In this document: piece after piece, positions 1 to 10,469 of the stretch
How positions within the stretch are numbered: the stretch's first letter is position 1
How the letters are laid out: every line of letters begins with the position of its first letter
Source of the DNA: Echria macrotheca
Lineage: Eukaryota > Ascomycota > Sordariomycetes > Sordariales > Schizotheciaceae
Length of the DNA stretch: 64,000 nt
Direction: 5' to 3'
NCBI GenBank assembly: GCA_030411725.1
Contig: MU839833.1
Location: 558,001-622,000, forward strand
Made by a program: the position numbers and the translations under genes
The notes under the pieces: model-generated
Databases searched by the model: none
Told to the model about the DNA's origin: nothing
The model's input: only the letters and a program-made list of their open reading frames with translations

Positions 1-3000
1 TTGCGGGGAAGGGAACGGTGGGTGTGTGTGTGTGTGTGTCCTGAACCGGGTCCAGGGACTGACTCTCTGAGATAGAAGGAAGAAAAGAAGAAAGGAAAAA
101 AGAAAAGGGCGTGTGTGTGGCTCAAGGACGGGCGTGCGTGCCGTTTCAGAGTGTTGTGTATGCTGGTTTCAAGTTGGCACGGCACGTCCGTCGGTCGGGA
201 CGGCGAGGATCCGAGGGCGATGCTCCCCAGGGAACCCAGGGACAAGGTCAAAGAGCATGATTTTGGATTTGGAATTTCGTTCTGTATGACGGCCATCGAG
301 AAACAAACTCGGCCTCATTGGGCTGGTGTTTATGCTTGGGCTGGGAATCGACCCATATTCCGTCTTGAGGGAGGCTTCTGGAAGGGTTCCGAGACCCGTG
401 CAAGCCGCTGATATGCCGAGCCGGTGCATGGACAGAACGGAAATCCCGGGCTGAGAGAAGGCCGGAGGTACGCACCAGCCATTGCAAACCGCTGTCAAGA
501 ACGGAACAAGATTCTCAGAATGAGGCTGCGGGGTGAGAGGACACTGGAAGAAGGATCGGGTGACCAGTTTCTTCTTTCTAGTCTGAGCCTCTGCATAGGA
601 TGGTCTCTCTTGACCAGTCGCATCGAGGACATATCGGATACGGCATCAGAGACGCGATGGACGTTTGGAGAAAAGCAAATGTGATTGCGAAGAGGTAGGG
701 CGTGCGAGCCTGGCACTGGCCCAAGGTGCGGGAAGGCGGTGGCTGAGAGTGTGTCCCGAAACGACGGCTCATCCGGGGGCGTGCCCTGCCAGGTTAATCA
801 CTTTACTACAGGGGTTATATTCTGCTACCCATTGGATGGAGGGTTGCAACTACCTACAGTATACCCCTCCACGGTGAAGGAATGCTCGAGCCAGCGGGAC
901 AACAGAGGATGGTGTTGATGCTTGTGCATGGGGGTTATGCACAAAATGTGGAGGGGGCGAGGATACCAATGGAGGGTACATCCGTACGGACGTACTCTGC
1001 GAATGGCCAGCCAAGGAGATGCGCGCGCCAGGGATGGCGCTTTCTCAGCGCGTAATGCCATCCCACCGGGTCTACCTGGCGTATCAACCACGCATGTCCC
1101 ACGGGAACGACGGGTAGTGCAGACTTTTTTGATAACCGCTTGGTGTATGAGTAGTCCGCCATTGACGGGTGTCAGCAAGATGAACTTCATGCGGAATCTT
1201 CTCGATCCCCACGAGTCCGGGACCGAAGCGGTGCAAGAACCAAGAGACACATTCGAAAGTTAGGTATACCCGAGCAAGCAAAGACAACATGCAGGGGGCT
1301 CGCTGCTGCAACGGTATTCGTAGAGAGAAGTTTGGAACTGACATTGGAATGTTTAGGACATGCCGGTACGAGATGACGAAGAACCATTCTTTTCTGCTTC
1401 TTGGAAAGCGGGAGGAAGTTGTGCGTCCCAACCGAACCGGCAGATCGCGGGCGGTAACTATCGATAAGCCCCTCTTCTCGTCATCGGCCAAGACAATCAG
1501 GGCATGGAATTGCATAAACGACAGCACAGGAAATGCCCCCGGGCTGCTGGAACTTCTGTGCTTTTGCTGGAGGCCGCGCGGAACATGGCTTGAGCTGGAT
1601 GCTCGTCTGCAGCAGGCCCAGCGACAGCGTTAGTTACATCATACCTCCATTGGCCTACTCGCGCGGGGCTTGCTTGTCCCTGTCGCTTCAAGCGGGAGGC
1701 CGCGCAGTTCGTCTGAATCCTCGCATCCAGGTCAGCTGCTGAGTTGAGTCGCTCACAGGTCTTATTAGCGATGTCGGGCAAGGCGGAGTGTGATAAAAAC
1801 CTGTCCAAGGGTTTCGTTGCGATAGCCAGCTCTGCCAGCTCTTCGGATGATGGAGTCATCTGCCGCGCTAAATCAACCCCACAGCAGCCAGTCAGTGGTT
1901 ATCGCCAGGGCTGGCTTATCGTCGCGTCTCTGTGGCGGGCGCCTGCTTCTCGGGCCGACGCTGGCGATCTGTACTTCCATGGCAAACCAAGCGTCCCTTG
2001 CTTTACGGGCGGCAGAAGTGACCAAGATGTTTGCAGCTGTACCTTTGGTGCATAAAATCGATTTTATTGCGACTGCACGCTGTGATGCAGCCATAATGTC
2101 GACAGCTGCCCCCTCCGATCGGTACCTACAGCTTCGGCTGCACCAGGACCGACAGAAGACTCCTTGCAAGGCAGGCCAACCACCGCAGAAATCGGCACCT
2201 CCCCGTTCGCCTGATTAGCCAACCACACACATGGGTAGGAATCCTCCCTGTGGAATCGCAAGCGCAAGGACGCACAAGTGTCTCCCCTTCTCGTCCTCAC
2301 GGAGCAGGCTGGTGGCAAATGCTGCGGCAGATGACAGACGCCTTCACTAGCTCTCCGCTGTGACCCGGACGCGAACGAGATGCGGTCCAAGCTTGTTGGA
2401 GGGGGAGGCCTTCTTTTCCCCTCCTCGTCCGCCGCCAACCTCACCGGCGGCGTTCTCAACGGAGCGAATCACAACCAGCATTGATGGAATCGCGGCCACA
2501 GGTCTGCCATTTTTTCGCGGCAGCTGATATCGACGCCGCCATGGTCGCCAAGTGACGGGAACCGTGGTCTGGCAAGCCGGGTTTCTTCTCTCGAATTTAG
2601 CCCATGCAGCTCGTGGATGTCAACCCAACCGTGTGCTAGGCAATCCTGCCGGCGATTGTCCTGCACCCCTCCCCAGTCAATCAGCAGGCCTGGCCTTCCA
2701 ACATGTTCCACCCGCTCCGTCCCCCCCTGCCGCATCCCTCGTCCGTCCCCCTTTAAGAGCTTCTTGGTGCCCGGATCGCCGCCCTTTGCTCACCTTTTCC
2801 CCGCCACACGCCCGCGACCTTTGTGCAATCGTCAGCTTTGCGACACGCGAACACCATTGATTGTGACGGCGACGGCAAAGGCTGCAGCTCCGACCCGAAG
2901 TATCTGCGGACAAAGGAGGTCGGCTCCGACGACTTGTTGATATTTGAAAAGCGCGCTATCGGGACAAAGGCCGAGTCGAAAGGCGCATCCCGTGCAGGCG

Positions 3001-3415
3001 GACCGGACAGGGAACCAACGAGTTGGGAAAAGGCATCGCTCCATTTCGACGGCATCGCTCAATCGTTATCCTATGCGCATCGAACCGCCGGATTCTTTTT
3101 AAATATAGCATCGCTCCCTCGCACGGCCGACAACGCGGAACCTGGGAAACATAGACGCTGCCGGCCGAGACCTGTTGGAGACGAGGGATCTTCCGCTGCT
3201 CTTTCCGGCCATCGCAGCCCGTGACGGCGCATTTCGATTCGTTACACTGATCCAGAAGCATCCGAAGAAGACGCCGGCCATCGTTGTGCTAGCGTAACCC
3301 GGACACTTGGACGGCATTCGCGTTGGGCGGGTCGACTGTTCATCATCAACCAACCCCTCCCGTTTCTGACGGCGGCCGAGACCTGGACCTTGCCTGAGAG
3401 GGGCCCCCAAGCACG
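1..3415. other. Intergenic region and probable bem1 5' leader
   Basis: No gene could be supported. The open frames are short, lack splice signals that join them, and resemble no family I recognise. A (GT)n microsatellite lies at about 22-39. The last 700 bases or so, with long pyrimidine stretches, are probably the bem1 promoter and 5' untranslated leader. I see no tRNA-like fold. Confidence 0.5.
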
Positions 3416-5656
3416 ATGAAGGTACGTCATTCCGCCTTCTGCCACCCTCACGCGCTTCATTCTGTCGTCGGCTTGTTCGTGCGAGCCCGTGGGGCTGTCT
3501 CATGGCGTCAAGCCGAGTCGCCTCGCCATTGTCAATCAAGCCCGACTATGGTAGCTTCGTGCTCCTTCGCCTGCTTAAACAGGCCACAGCCCATACCATC
3601 AGGCATCATGTGTTTCCGTCGTTTTCGTTTTGGTTTTCACGGTGTCGGCCCTCGTTCGCTCCGCTCTGCATTCTGGACTTCTCACTAATCATGACACGCA
3701 TTTTCAAGGCCTTACGAAGATCGATCAAGGGCGAGAAGGAGAAGGCGCCGCATATCAGCATCGCGCCCAAGTCAGCTGTTGCGATTGTGCCTCCCAAAAA
3801 AGTGTGTTCACCCCTCTCTCCAGCTGTCGCCCTCTGTCAGCTCCACAAACCCCGCTTTAAAACCAGTCCCCTCCAAAATCTTCATAACGACGACAGCACT
3901 GACCTGTTGTGGCTAAATAGGTTATCCGAGCTCTCTACGATTACACGGCGCAAACACCACAGGAGCTGAGCTTTTCGCGCGGAGACTTCTTCCACGTTAT
4001 TGGCCGCGAAAACGATCAGGACTGGTACGAAGCCTGCAACCCCGCGCTGCCAGACGCACGTGGTCTAGTTCCCGTCGCATTTTTCCAGGCCCTGGGGCGA
4101 ACCGAGCGCGACAGCGGGTCGCAACCCGACATCTCAGCCAGTGCGCCGCGATCCGTACCAATGAAGAGCCCGGATAACGATTCCGGCTACGGCGATACGT
4201 CGACGACGAGCTCGGCCAGCCAGCGGGCGTCCAAGACTGGCAGCAGGGCAGGCGCCATGGTCTATGGCGTTGTGATGTACGACTTCCAGGCGGAGAGGGC
4301 CGACGAGCTGGAGGCGAAGGCCGGTGAGGCCATTATCGTGATTGCCCAGTCCAATCCCGAGTGGTTTGTGGCGAAGCCGATCGGTCGTCTCGGTGGACCC
4401 GGCCTCATCCCCGTATCCTTTGTCGAGATCCGAGACATGGCCTCGAATACGCCGGTTGCCAACCCGCAGGATGCTGTGCGAAGGGCCGGCATCCCTCGAG
4501 TCGAAGAGTGGAAGAAGATGGCGGCGGATTATAAGAACTCCAGCATCACACTCGGAAAATTCGAGGCGGGTGGGTCTCCTCAGAAACAATCGCTCGAGCA
4601 GGGCATGGAGAGGATGAGCCTTCAGCAAGCCAATACCCGTCCGGCCCCCTCGAACGGTCCTGTACAGGTGAGCTGCACTGGCTGTTTCAGAAGTTGCGTG
4701 TTTCTCTAACATAATTATAGCAACCTGCACAGCAACCGAGATACACCGCCCCGCAGAATACTGTCCAGCAAAACGCATACGCATCGAAATCTTCGTCGCA
4801 GCTTTTTGCGCCTATCAACGCCCGGATACCCAGATACTGCTTTGCCGAGGACAAATACTGGTTCGTCATCGAGGCTGAGCTCGAAGACGGTCGGGTCTGG
4901 GAGTTGTCGCGGTACTATGAAGACTTCTACGATTTCCAGATCGCGCTGTTGACCGAGTTCCCCGTCGAAGCCGGAACGACCGGAGACAAACAACGGACGC
5001 TACCTTATATGCCCGGGCCCGTCAACTACGTCACCGATGCCATCACGGAAGGACGCCGGCACAACCTGGATGCCTATGTGAAGAATCTTCTTGCGCAGCC
5101 ACCATACATCGCCAGGTGCAATTTGGTGAAACAGTTCTTTGCGCCTAGAGAAGGCGACATCGAGATTGATCCAAACACGTTCGGTGGTGACGAGTACCGG
5201 CTTTCCGGAGGGTCCCAACGCTCATCGACCGACTCTCCTGCCGACGGTGCCTCGCGACAATCATCAAGGCAGAACCTCAACGGCACTGGTTACAGTGGGC
5301 TTTCGGCACCCAACCGCCAGATGGGCAACCCTGTCCAGCCACAGATGACACGGCAAACATCATCTCTTTCACAACCTTCGCAGACGTCGCTCTCACCTGG
5401 GATTCAGCAAGCCGGAGCCCAGATGAAGGTGAAGCTGAGCTACAACGGTGACATTATCGCCATCAAGGTTCCTTCGGATATTGCATTCCGGAGTCTGTAC
5501 GAGAGAGTCTTGGAGCGTCTCAGGATCCCGATGAACGAGCCACTGCAGCTGTCGTACCGGGACGAGCCATCAGGCGACAAGCTGGCGCTGATGAGCGATA
5601 ACGACCTGGATCTCGCCCTGGAGCGCAACGAAAAGTTGTTGATCTACGTTGAGTAG
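3416..5656 (+). CDS. bem1: Bem1-type polarity scaffold (SH3-SH3-PX-PB1)
   Basis: Model: exons 3416-3421, 3709-3801, 3921-4667 and 4721-5656, 593 aa. Exon 1 carries only ATG AAG; splicing restores an N-terminus beginning MKALRRS followed by a basic stretch, as I recall for fungal Bem1. Domains in order: first SH3 (about residues 34-90, starting VIRALYDYTA), second SH3 (about 130-190, VYGVVMYDFQAE), PX domain (about 300-415, with RYYEDFYDFQ), low-complexity linker, and a C-terminal PB1 domain with an acidic OPCA-like stretch near LMSDNDLDLALE. In other fungi Bem1 links the Cdc42 exchange factor Cdc24 (through PB1), PAK kinases and Cdc42 at growth sites. Introns 2 to 4 have GT-AG ends and clear branch sites. 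A start at the downstream ATG 3691 would give a slightly different N-terminus and cannot be excluded. Confidence 0.93.
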
Positions 5657-7640
5657 GGTGGTGTCTGGAGATCGAGACTTTGCCAGGTCAAGATGTTGAC
5701 CGCAGCATCTCTAAGCGACAAGTGAACCTTGGATGGTTCGCTGAAGACGCATCACGAATGCCAGCGGCGAGCCAGCTCGAGCAGCAACGTTGATTCGCCT
5801 CCGGGCTCGAAAGATCCGATTTCGGAAAGCCGAATATCACCTTTGCATCATTAATACCCTGAGATATCCTTTTACCTTTGCCCGGTGGGCAAAGCACGAC
5901 GCATTTGATGGAGATTCAGATACCACGATACACTATAGGGGGAAACACTGCCAAAGGGGCCGAAAACGGCGTTTGCGGTCTTCTTTTCTTCAGCATCTCT
6001 TCTTTTTATCTTCTTTGGCATGGTTATATAGCCTTGCTAGCGTATTTTGGTGGTTTCAGGATGTGATGGTTGCTGGCTTTGGATAAGAATGAATGGGAAC
6101 TGGACATGGATCGGGCAGCTGATCATGTCTTGGAAACTGAGTGACGAACGATGATGGATGATTCTGGAGGTATAAAGGCAGTGTTGGATGTGTCCGGGTG
6201 GTGACGTTTGGTTCTGAGGGCATAATATCCCGGGGATGGTTATAACAACTGCTTGGACTTCTTTTGGAAAGAAGTTCCTGCCCTGTTTGGACATGGTTGG
6301 AATAAATTTGTGGGATGGTCATGTCAGGAAAGACGCAATGGAGATGATGTGAATGAAGTTGATGCCTGGGTGCCTGTACCCTCGGGGTGAAATGAATGGT
6401 TCTGTGATCTGTCTGTATCGAAGGTTACCTTGTGCTGGCTGGTGTATGACCTCAAGTGTTGCAGGACCCATGTACTCCGTAAACATTTAGATCCAACGGC
6501 AGTGGACCTGGATTTCGTTAGGGAAAGGATAAAAGGATACTTACTACAGGTGGTTTGGCCCTCTGCACATTAGAACTAGCTTGTATGTGTATGTATGTAA
6601 CCGAGGCATTATCATCAGTGGGAAGAAAGACAAGCGATCTTTTTCTTTCTTTATATATATCTTTTTAGTTCCAGGCAGTCAGCTATGTTGAAAACCCCGC
6701 GGGACCAGGAAAAAAAAGGAAAAAGAGGGAGGAAGAGAAGCTACGGTTTATCCTGGATACAAACAGATATATTTACTTGGTTGGCATCTCAATCAACGGA
6801 GCAGCCAGTCTGTCTGTCCACCTGTCAACTGCACATATCCGTGAATGACCGGTCAATGACAGAACACAAACGGACAGGATAAACTTTTTTTAAGTGTCTA
6901 TATCGAGATACGCTGCCAGCTTATCATGTTTTATTATTTTGCGGTATGTGTGTTGTGTGTTCAAACGTCCATGACCGTCGATGGATACCTTAGTTAGACA
7001 CATCTTGTATTATTACGGCATGCCGTCCCTCACTCAGCCCCTCCTCCCCCCTCCTTCCTTCCTTTCCCTCCAATATGTCAATGGTCAATGTCAATGCCAA
7101 GGTTCCCCGCGAACGACCGCCCACGGTTCTTCTTCCAAGTTGTGTGTCATCCATCCATCCGGTTTAACATTAGCCCCCCTTTCCCTTTCATTGTGCTATG
7201 CTGTGCTGTGCTGTGCTCAAAGAAGAGCCGAGCTGAACTTTTCTCATGTCCCCGCTTGGTTAATCCATATGCTCCCCCTCCCTCCAAAAAAACACCGGGG
7301 ATGTAAATAACCACGTTAAAAACACATTATCATACCCCTTCACTTATCTCCCTCCCTCCCCCCCTTCCCGTGACCGCCCATGTCGTAACAAAAGAGATGC
7401 CTTGTCCTTTGCCGCCCCTACCTACCTACCAAGAAATGGGTTGTATATAACAAACACACATGGGACGGAAGAAGAAGAAGCAGCGCCAGGACAAGAGGAG
7501 TCAGGAAAGTCATCCATTTCCATCGGACGGAAGACAAGAAATCCACAGTCCGTGCTCTGCTCTGCTCCAGATTTTCCGAACCGGCCATGGCTCCATCTCA
7601 ATATTTGTAGCTTGCCCTTCCTCCCCGCGCGGCCACCAAT
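5657..7640. other. Intergenic region downstream of bem1
   Basis: This stretch holds the 3' untranslated regions of two convergent genes (bem1 and the Abp1-like gene) and otherwise nothing I can name. It is AT-richer than the flanking coding DNA, with homopyrimidine and T-rich runs near 6640-6670 and 7030-7070. A CCTA repeat occurs at about 7417-7430. Confidence 0.5.
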
Positions 7641-8906
7641 TCAGACGACAACATGCGTCGACATATGCTCCACCGCCTCCTTGATGGTACGGAGCATCCG
7701 CGTATTGACGCAGAAAGGACACCGTACCGGCCGATCCGTCGTCGCGCCCAGGGGCGGCTCGCTCGGGATAGGCGTCAGCGTCAGATCGCCGGTCCCGTTG
7801 GCGGGGCTGGGCACCGCAGGCGCGATGAACCGGCTCCCGGGTTGTGTGGGCGTGCCCCCCGCCACGGCGCGCGCCGCGCCGACGGGCGTGGTCATGGCCG
7901 CGTGCTGCGCGTAGGCCTGGCCGGCGATGGTGCCGAGGGGCGGGAGGCCGCGCTCGGCGCGGTCGCGCTCTTCCCTCGCGGCTGCGGCCTCGGCCTCGGC
8001 GTCGGCTTCCTCCTGTTGTAGCGCGCGCAGCGCGTTCTGCAGGACCACCTCGGGGTCGTCCTCCGGCCCGCCGTACATGGGCGCGTCGCCGCCGTGGGCG
8101 CTGCCCGGCGCCGCGGGGGGCGGCGGCCCGGCGACGAGCTGGTGGTGGTTCTGCGGGGTGTGGGGGGGCGGCGGGGGCGGGGGGTTGTCGAGGCGGCGGA
8201 CGATCTCGTCGCGGACGCGGGCGCACGTCGCCAGGCTGGCTTCGACGCCCACGACGCGCTGGACGGCATCCCGGATGGCGGCCGGCGAGACGTCGGGCGT
8301 GATGGTCATGAAGCGCTGGACGGCATCCACCAGGTACGGAATGTCGTCGGCCGGGTTGGGCGCGGACCCGTGGCGGCGCTGGCGGCGGATCAGCAGGCCG
8401 TAGCGCTTCTTGAAGCGGTGGATCCATCCCGGCGAGAACTCGGGCGGCTGCTCGCCCTTGTACCGCGGCAGCTGCGAGAAGATGGCCTTGGCCTTGTCGG
8501 CGAGCTCCTCGTTGGAGGGGTGGCGGCCGTTGGCCTGCATCTGCTGGTGCCACAGCAGCACGAGCTTCTCGACGTCGGGCCAGTTGCCGAAGCGCAGGCG
8601 CGAGCCCGACAGCTGGGGGTCGCCGTCGAGGCGCGCGTACTTGGGCGACAGCGAATGCGACACGGTCGACTGCGATATCGTCTGCTGGTACTGCGACGCG
8701 AACCACTCGATGCACGCCTTGTGCGACGGCCGCACCGTCTGCGAGTTGGCCCACCGCCGCAGCGCCCGCCGCTGGTCGAGCGTGAGCGAGTGCCGTTCCT
8801 TGCCGCCCGCCGGCGACGACGGGCCGCCCATCGAGTCGTCGGCGCCGCCGTCGGGCCCGTCGTGCCCGTCGTGGCCGGGGGGTGGTGGTGGTGCCAGCTC
8901 GCTCAT
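7641..8906 (-). CDS. CENP-B/Abp1-like DNA-binding protein without a transposase domain
   Basis: Single exon, 421 aa. After a Pro/Gly-rich start comes a helix-turn-helix like the N-terminal domain of fission-yeast ARS-binding protein 1 (about residues 41-95), then a CENP-B-type helix-turn-helix (about 108-175, with WIHRFKKRYGL). These domains derive from pogo/Tigger transposases. The DDE endonuclease domain seen in longer family members is absent. Instead there is a low-complexity Pro/His-rich middle, an Ala/Glu-rich helix (about 290-320) and a C-terminal C-X2-C-X14-H-X3-H arrangement (C396, C399, H414, H418) that could bind zinc. A role in binding centromeric, repeat or replication-origin DNA is inference from the family. 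The long open frame on the opposite strand (8094-9005) is a GC-bias shadow. Confidence 0.82.
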   Translation of the reverse strand: MSELAPPPPPGHDGHDGPDGGADDSMGGPSSPAGGKERHSLTLDQRRALRRWANSQTVRPSHKACIEWFASQYQQTISQSTVSHSLSPKYARLDGDPQLSGSRLRFGNWPDVEKLVLLWHQQMQANGRHPSNEELADKAKAIFSQLPRYKGEQPPEFSPGWIHRFKKRYGLLIRRQRRHGSAPNPADDIPYLVDAVQRFMTITPDVSPAAIRDAVQRVVGVEASLATCARVRDEIVRRLDNPPPPPPPHTPQNHHQLVAGPPPPAAPGSAHGGDAPMYGGPEDDPEVVLQNALRALQQEEADAEAEAAAAREERDRAERGLPPLGTIAGQAYAQHAAMTTPVGAARAVAGGTPTQPGSRFIAPAVPSPANGTGDLTLTPIPSEPPLGATTDRPVRCPFCVNTRMLRTIKEAVEHMSTHVVV

Positions 8907-9471
8907 TTGGTTTACCTCCTTTTGCCCACTATACCGCGTGCTGAATTGGTGTCTATGACGCTTGGCGAGGCTTTTGGTGTAGTGGGTAGCTGCTTATTAT
9001 GCTGAGTCCGACGCTGTCATCGTTGTACTGAGGCGATTTTGCAAATGACGGAGAAGAAGGGCGGGGAAATTGGCCCCAGCCTGCCGGCTTGGCGTGTGGC
9101 TGGGGCCTGAGTCTCCGTCCTGCCATTGGCCGCATCTGCCGTCCCACACTTGCATCAAAACCAAAAAACCCAGGCACATGCAATTGTCACTCTCTTGTCA
9201 CTGGTAACCGTAAGAAGCGGTGAATAGGTAGTTAACAATTAGAACCTCGGAAGGCTTCGTCTGATTATTGGTATCGCGCTAGTAGCTAAGGTATGTCAAA
9301 TCCGCCCGATGCAAGTGATGCTATCTGCAAAATGCTGCCTGTAAATGCCCATGCGCCGTCCCTGATGATGATGATGCAAAACCCTGAAAATGCTCGATAA
9401 ACGCCGTCCTGATGCTGATGCTGATGCTGATGCCCCCATTTTATATGCAAAACCAGTCCAAGAAAACAAAA
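8907..9471. other. Promoter of the Abp1-like gene and 3' flank of the cupin gene
   Basis: No gene seen. The part next to 8906 should be the promoter and leader of the Abp1-like gene. A simple TGATGC repeat, four units, lies at 9410-9433, just beyond the stop codon of the cupin gene. Confidence 0.5.
9410..9433. repeat. TGATGC hexanucleotide microsatellite
   Basis: Four perfect tandem copies of TGATGC. A related GATGAT run occurs about 45 bases upstream at 9363-9376. The repeat lies in the probable 3' untranslated region of the cupin gene. Confidence 0.85.
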
Positions 9472-10293
9472 TTAGTTGAGGAAGAAGTCGTCGCGCTTGG
9501 CATTGCGCTTGATGCCGCACTTGGCCAGGCAGGCGTCGATGCCCTGGGCCACGTTGGCGGGGATGTGCTCGCGGAAGCTCTCAATGTCCTTGCCGTTGAG
9601 GCTCGGCACGCCGCCGAGCGTGGCGCCGACCACGGCCGGGTTGAGGCTGAAGAAGGCCTGGGCGACCTGCTCGACGCCCGGGTCGACGTTGTTGAAGCCG
9701 GCGACGAAGACGGCCTCGTCGCAGTCCGGGTTGAACTCCTGGTGGATGGCGCCCTGGGGGAACACGGTCATCTGGTAGAGCGAGAGCGTGTTGGAGATGG
9801 GCGGCAGCCCGTTTTCGACCACAAAGTTGGTCACCAGCCGGCCCTTGACCACCACGTTGATCTCGGTCGCGCGGTTGTGCACGTGCGCCGTGTTCATGCC
9901 GCAGGGCCCGAGGAAGCCCATCGTCATGGCGCCGCCGTTGCCGATCAGGGCCGGGAAGGTGCGCGCCGTCGCCGCCACCGTGTGTCCGCCCATGCCCTCG
10001 GACTCGGAGCCCGGGATGGTGGTGTTGTTGAAGTCGAACACGAAGTCGCCCGGCTGGTTGAGGAGCTTGACGCGCTCCTGCTGTGTCGGCGCCGTCATCA
10101 GGCTGCTGATCAGCGACTGGTCCGCCGCCCGCGTGTTGACCTTGACCACGGGAGGAAGAAAGTCCTGGGCTGTTGACCCGCTCGCGGCTTGAGTGGCTTC
10201 AGGCTTGGGTGCCGAAGCAGCCGAAGGGGCAGTAGGGGCAGCCACCGCAGCAGCGGCGAGGAGAAGAGTGGATGAGATGATGGTGGAGAGCAT
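9472..10293 (-). CDS. Secreted cupin, spherulin-1A/germin-like
   Basis: Single exon, 273 aa. Residues 1-19 form a signal peptide (hydrophobic core, AVAAP cleavage-like site), followed by an Ala/Pro/Ser-rich stretch. The rest is a single cupin barrel. Cupin motif 1 supplies H137, H139 and E144 (AHVHNRATE) and motif 2 supplies H184 (FPQGAIHQEFN): the usual four metal ligands, often Mn(II), of germin-like proteins. Two cysteines (C131, C191) could pair. Family members include slime-mould spherulins made during encystment and plant germins with oxalate oxidase or superoxide dismutase activity; which activity, if any, is present here cannot be read from sequence. A TATA-like box lies about 170 bases upstream, suggesting a regulated promoter. 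Confidence 0.9.
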   Translation of the reverse strand: MLSTIISSTLLLAAAAVAAPTAPSAASAPKPEATQAASGSTAQDFLPPVVKVNTRAADQSLISSLMTAPTQQERVKLLNQPGDFVFDFNNTTIPGSESEGMGGHTVAATARTFPALIGNGGAMTMGFLGPCGMNTAHVHNRATEINVVVKGRLVTNFVVENGLPPISNTLSLYQMTVFPQGAIHQEFNPDCDEAVFVAGFNNVDPGVEQVAQAFFSLNPAVVGATLGGVPSLNGKDIESFREHIPANVAQGIDACLAKCGIKRNAKRDDFFLN

Positions 10294-10463
10294 CTTGAAT
10301 GTGTATTATGTTGCTTTGGTAGGAAAGGAAATGAAACCCGACCGACAAAGGAAATAAGGAAAAAAGAGAAAAGGAAAAAAAGGAAACTTGGTATTGTTTA
10401 TTGTTTGTTGAATGTGATGATGATGAGAAGAGAAAGCCAACAAGAGACGACCATCCCATTGTC

Positions 10464-10469
10464 TTTATA
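10464..10469 (-). promoter_or_regulatory. TATA box of the cupin gene
   Basis: On the minus strand the sequence reads TATAAA, 170 bases before the cupin start codon. That leaves a leader of roughly 140 bases, A-rich on the plus strand and thus pyrimidine-rich in the transcript. Position and match are good; function is inferred. Confidence 0.5.

Noticed and set aside
8094..9005. A 303-codon plus-strand open frame over the Abp1-like gene
   Set aside because: It is the antisense shadow of a GC-rich gene; its composition is skewed to Arg, Val, Gly and Ala and it has no family match, whereas the opposite strand has two clear DNA-binding domains.
9412..10176. A 254-codon plus-strand open frame over the cupin gene
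   Set aside because: Antisense shadow produced by third-position GC bias; the minus strand carries a signal peptide and both cupin motifs.
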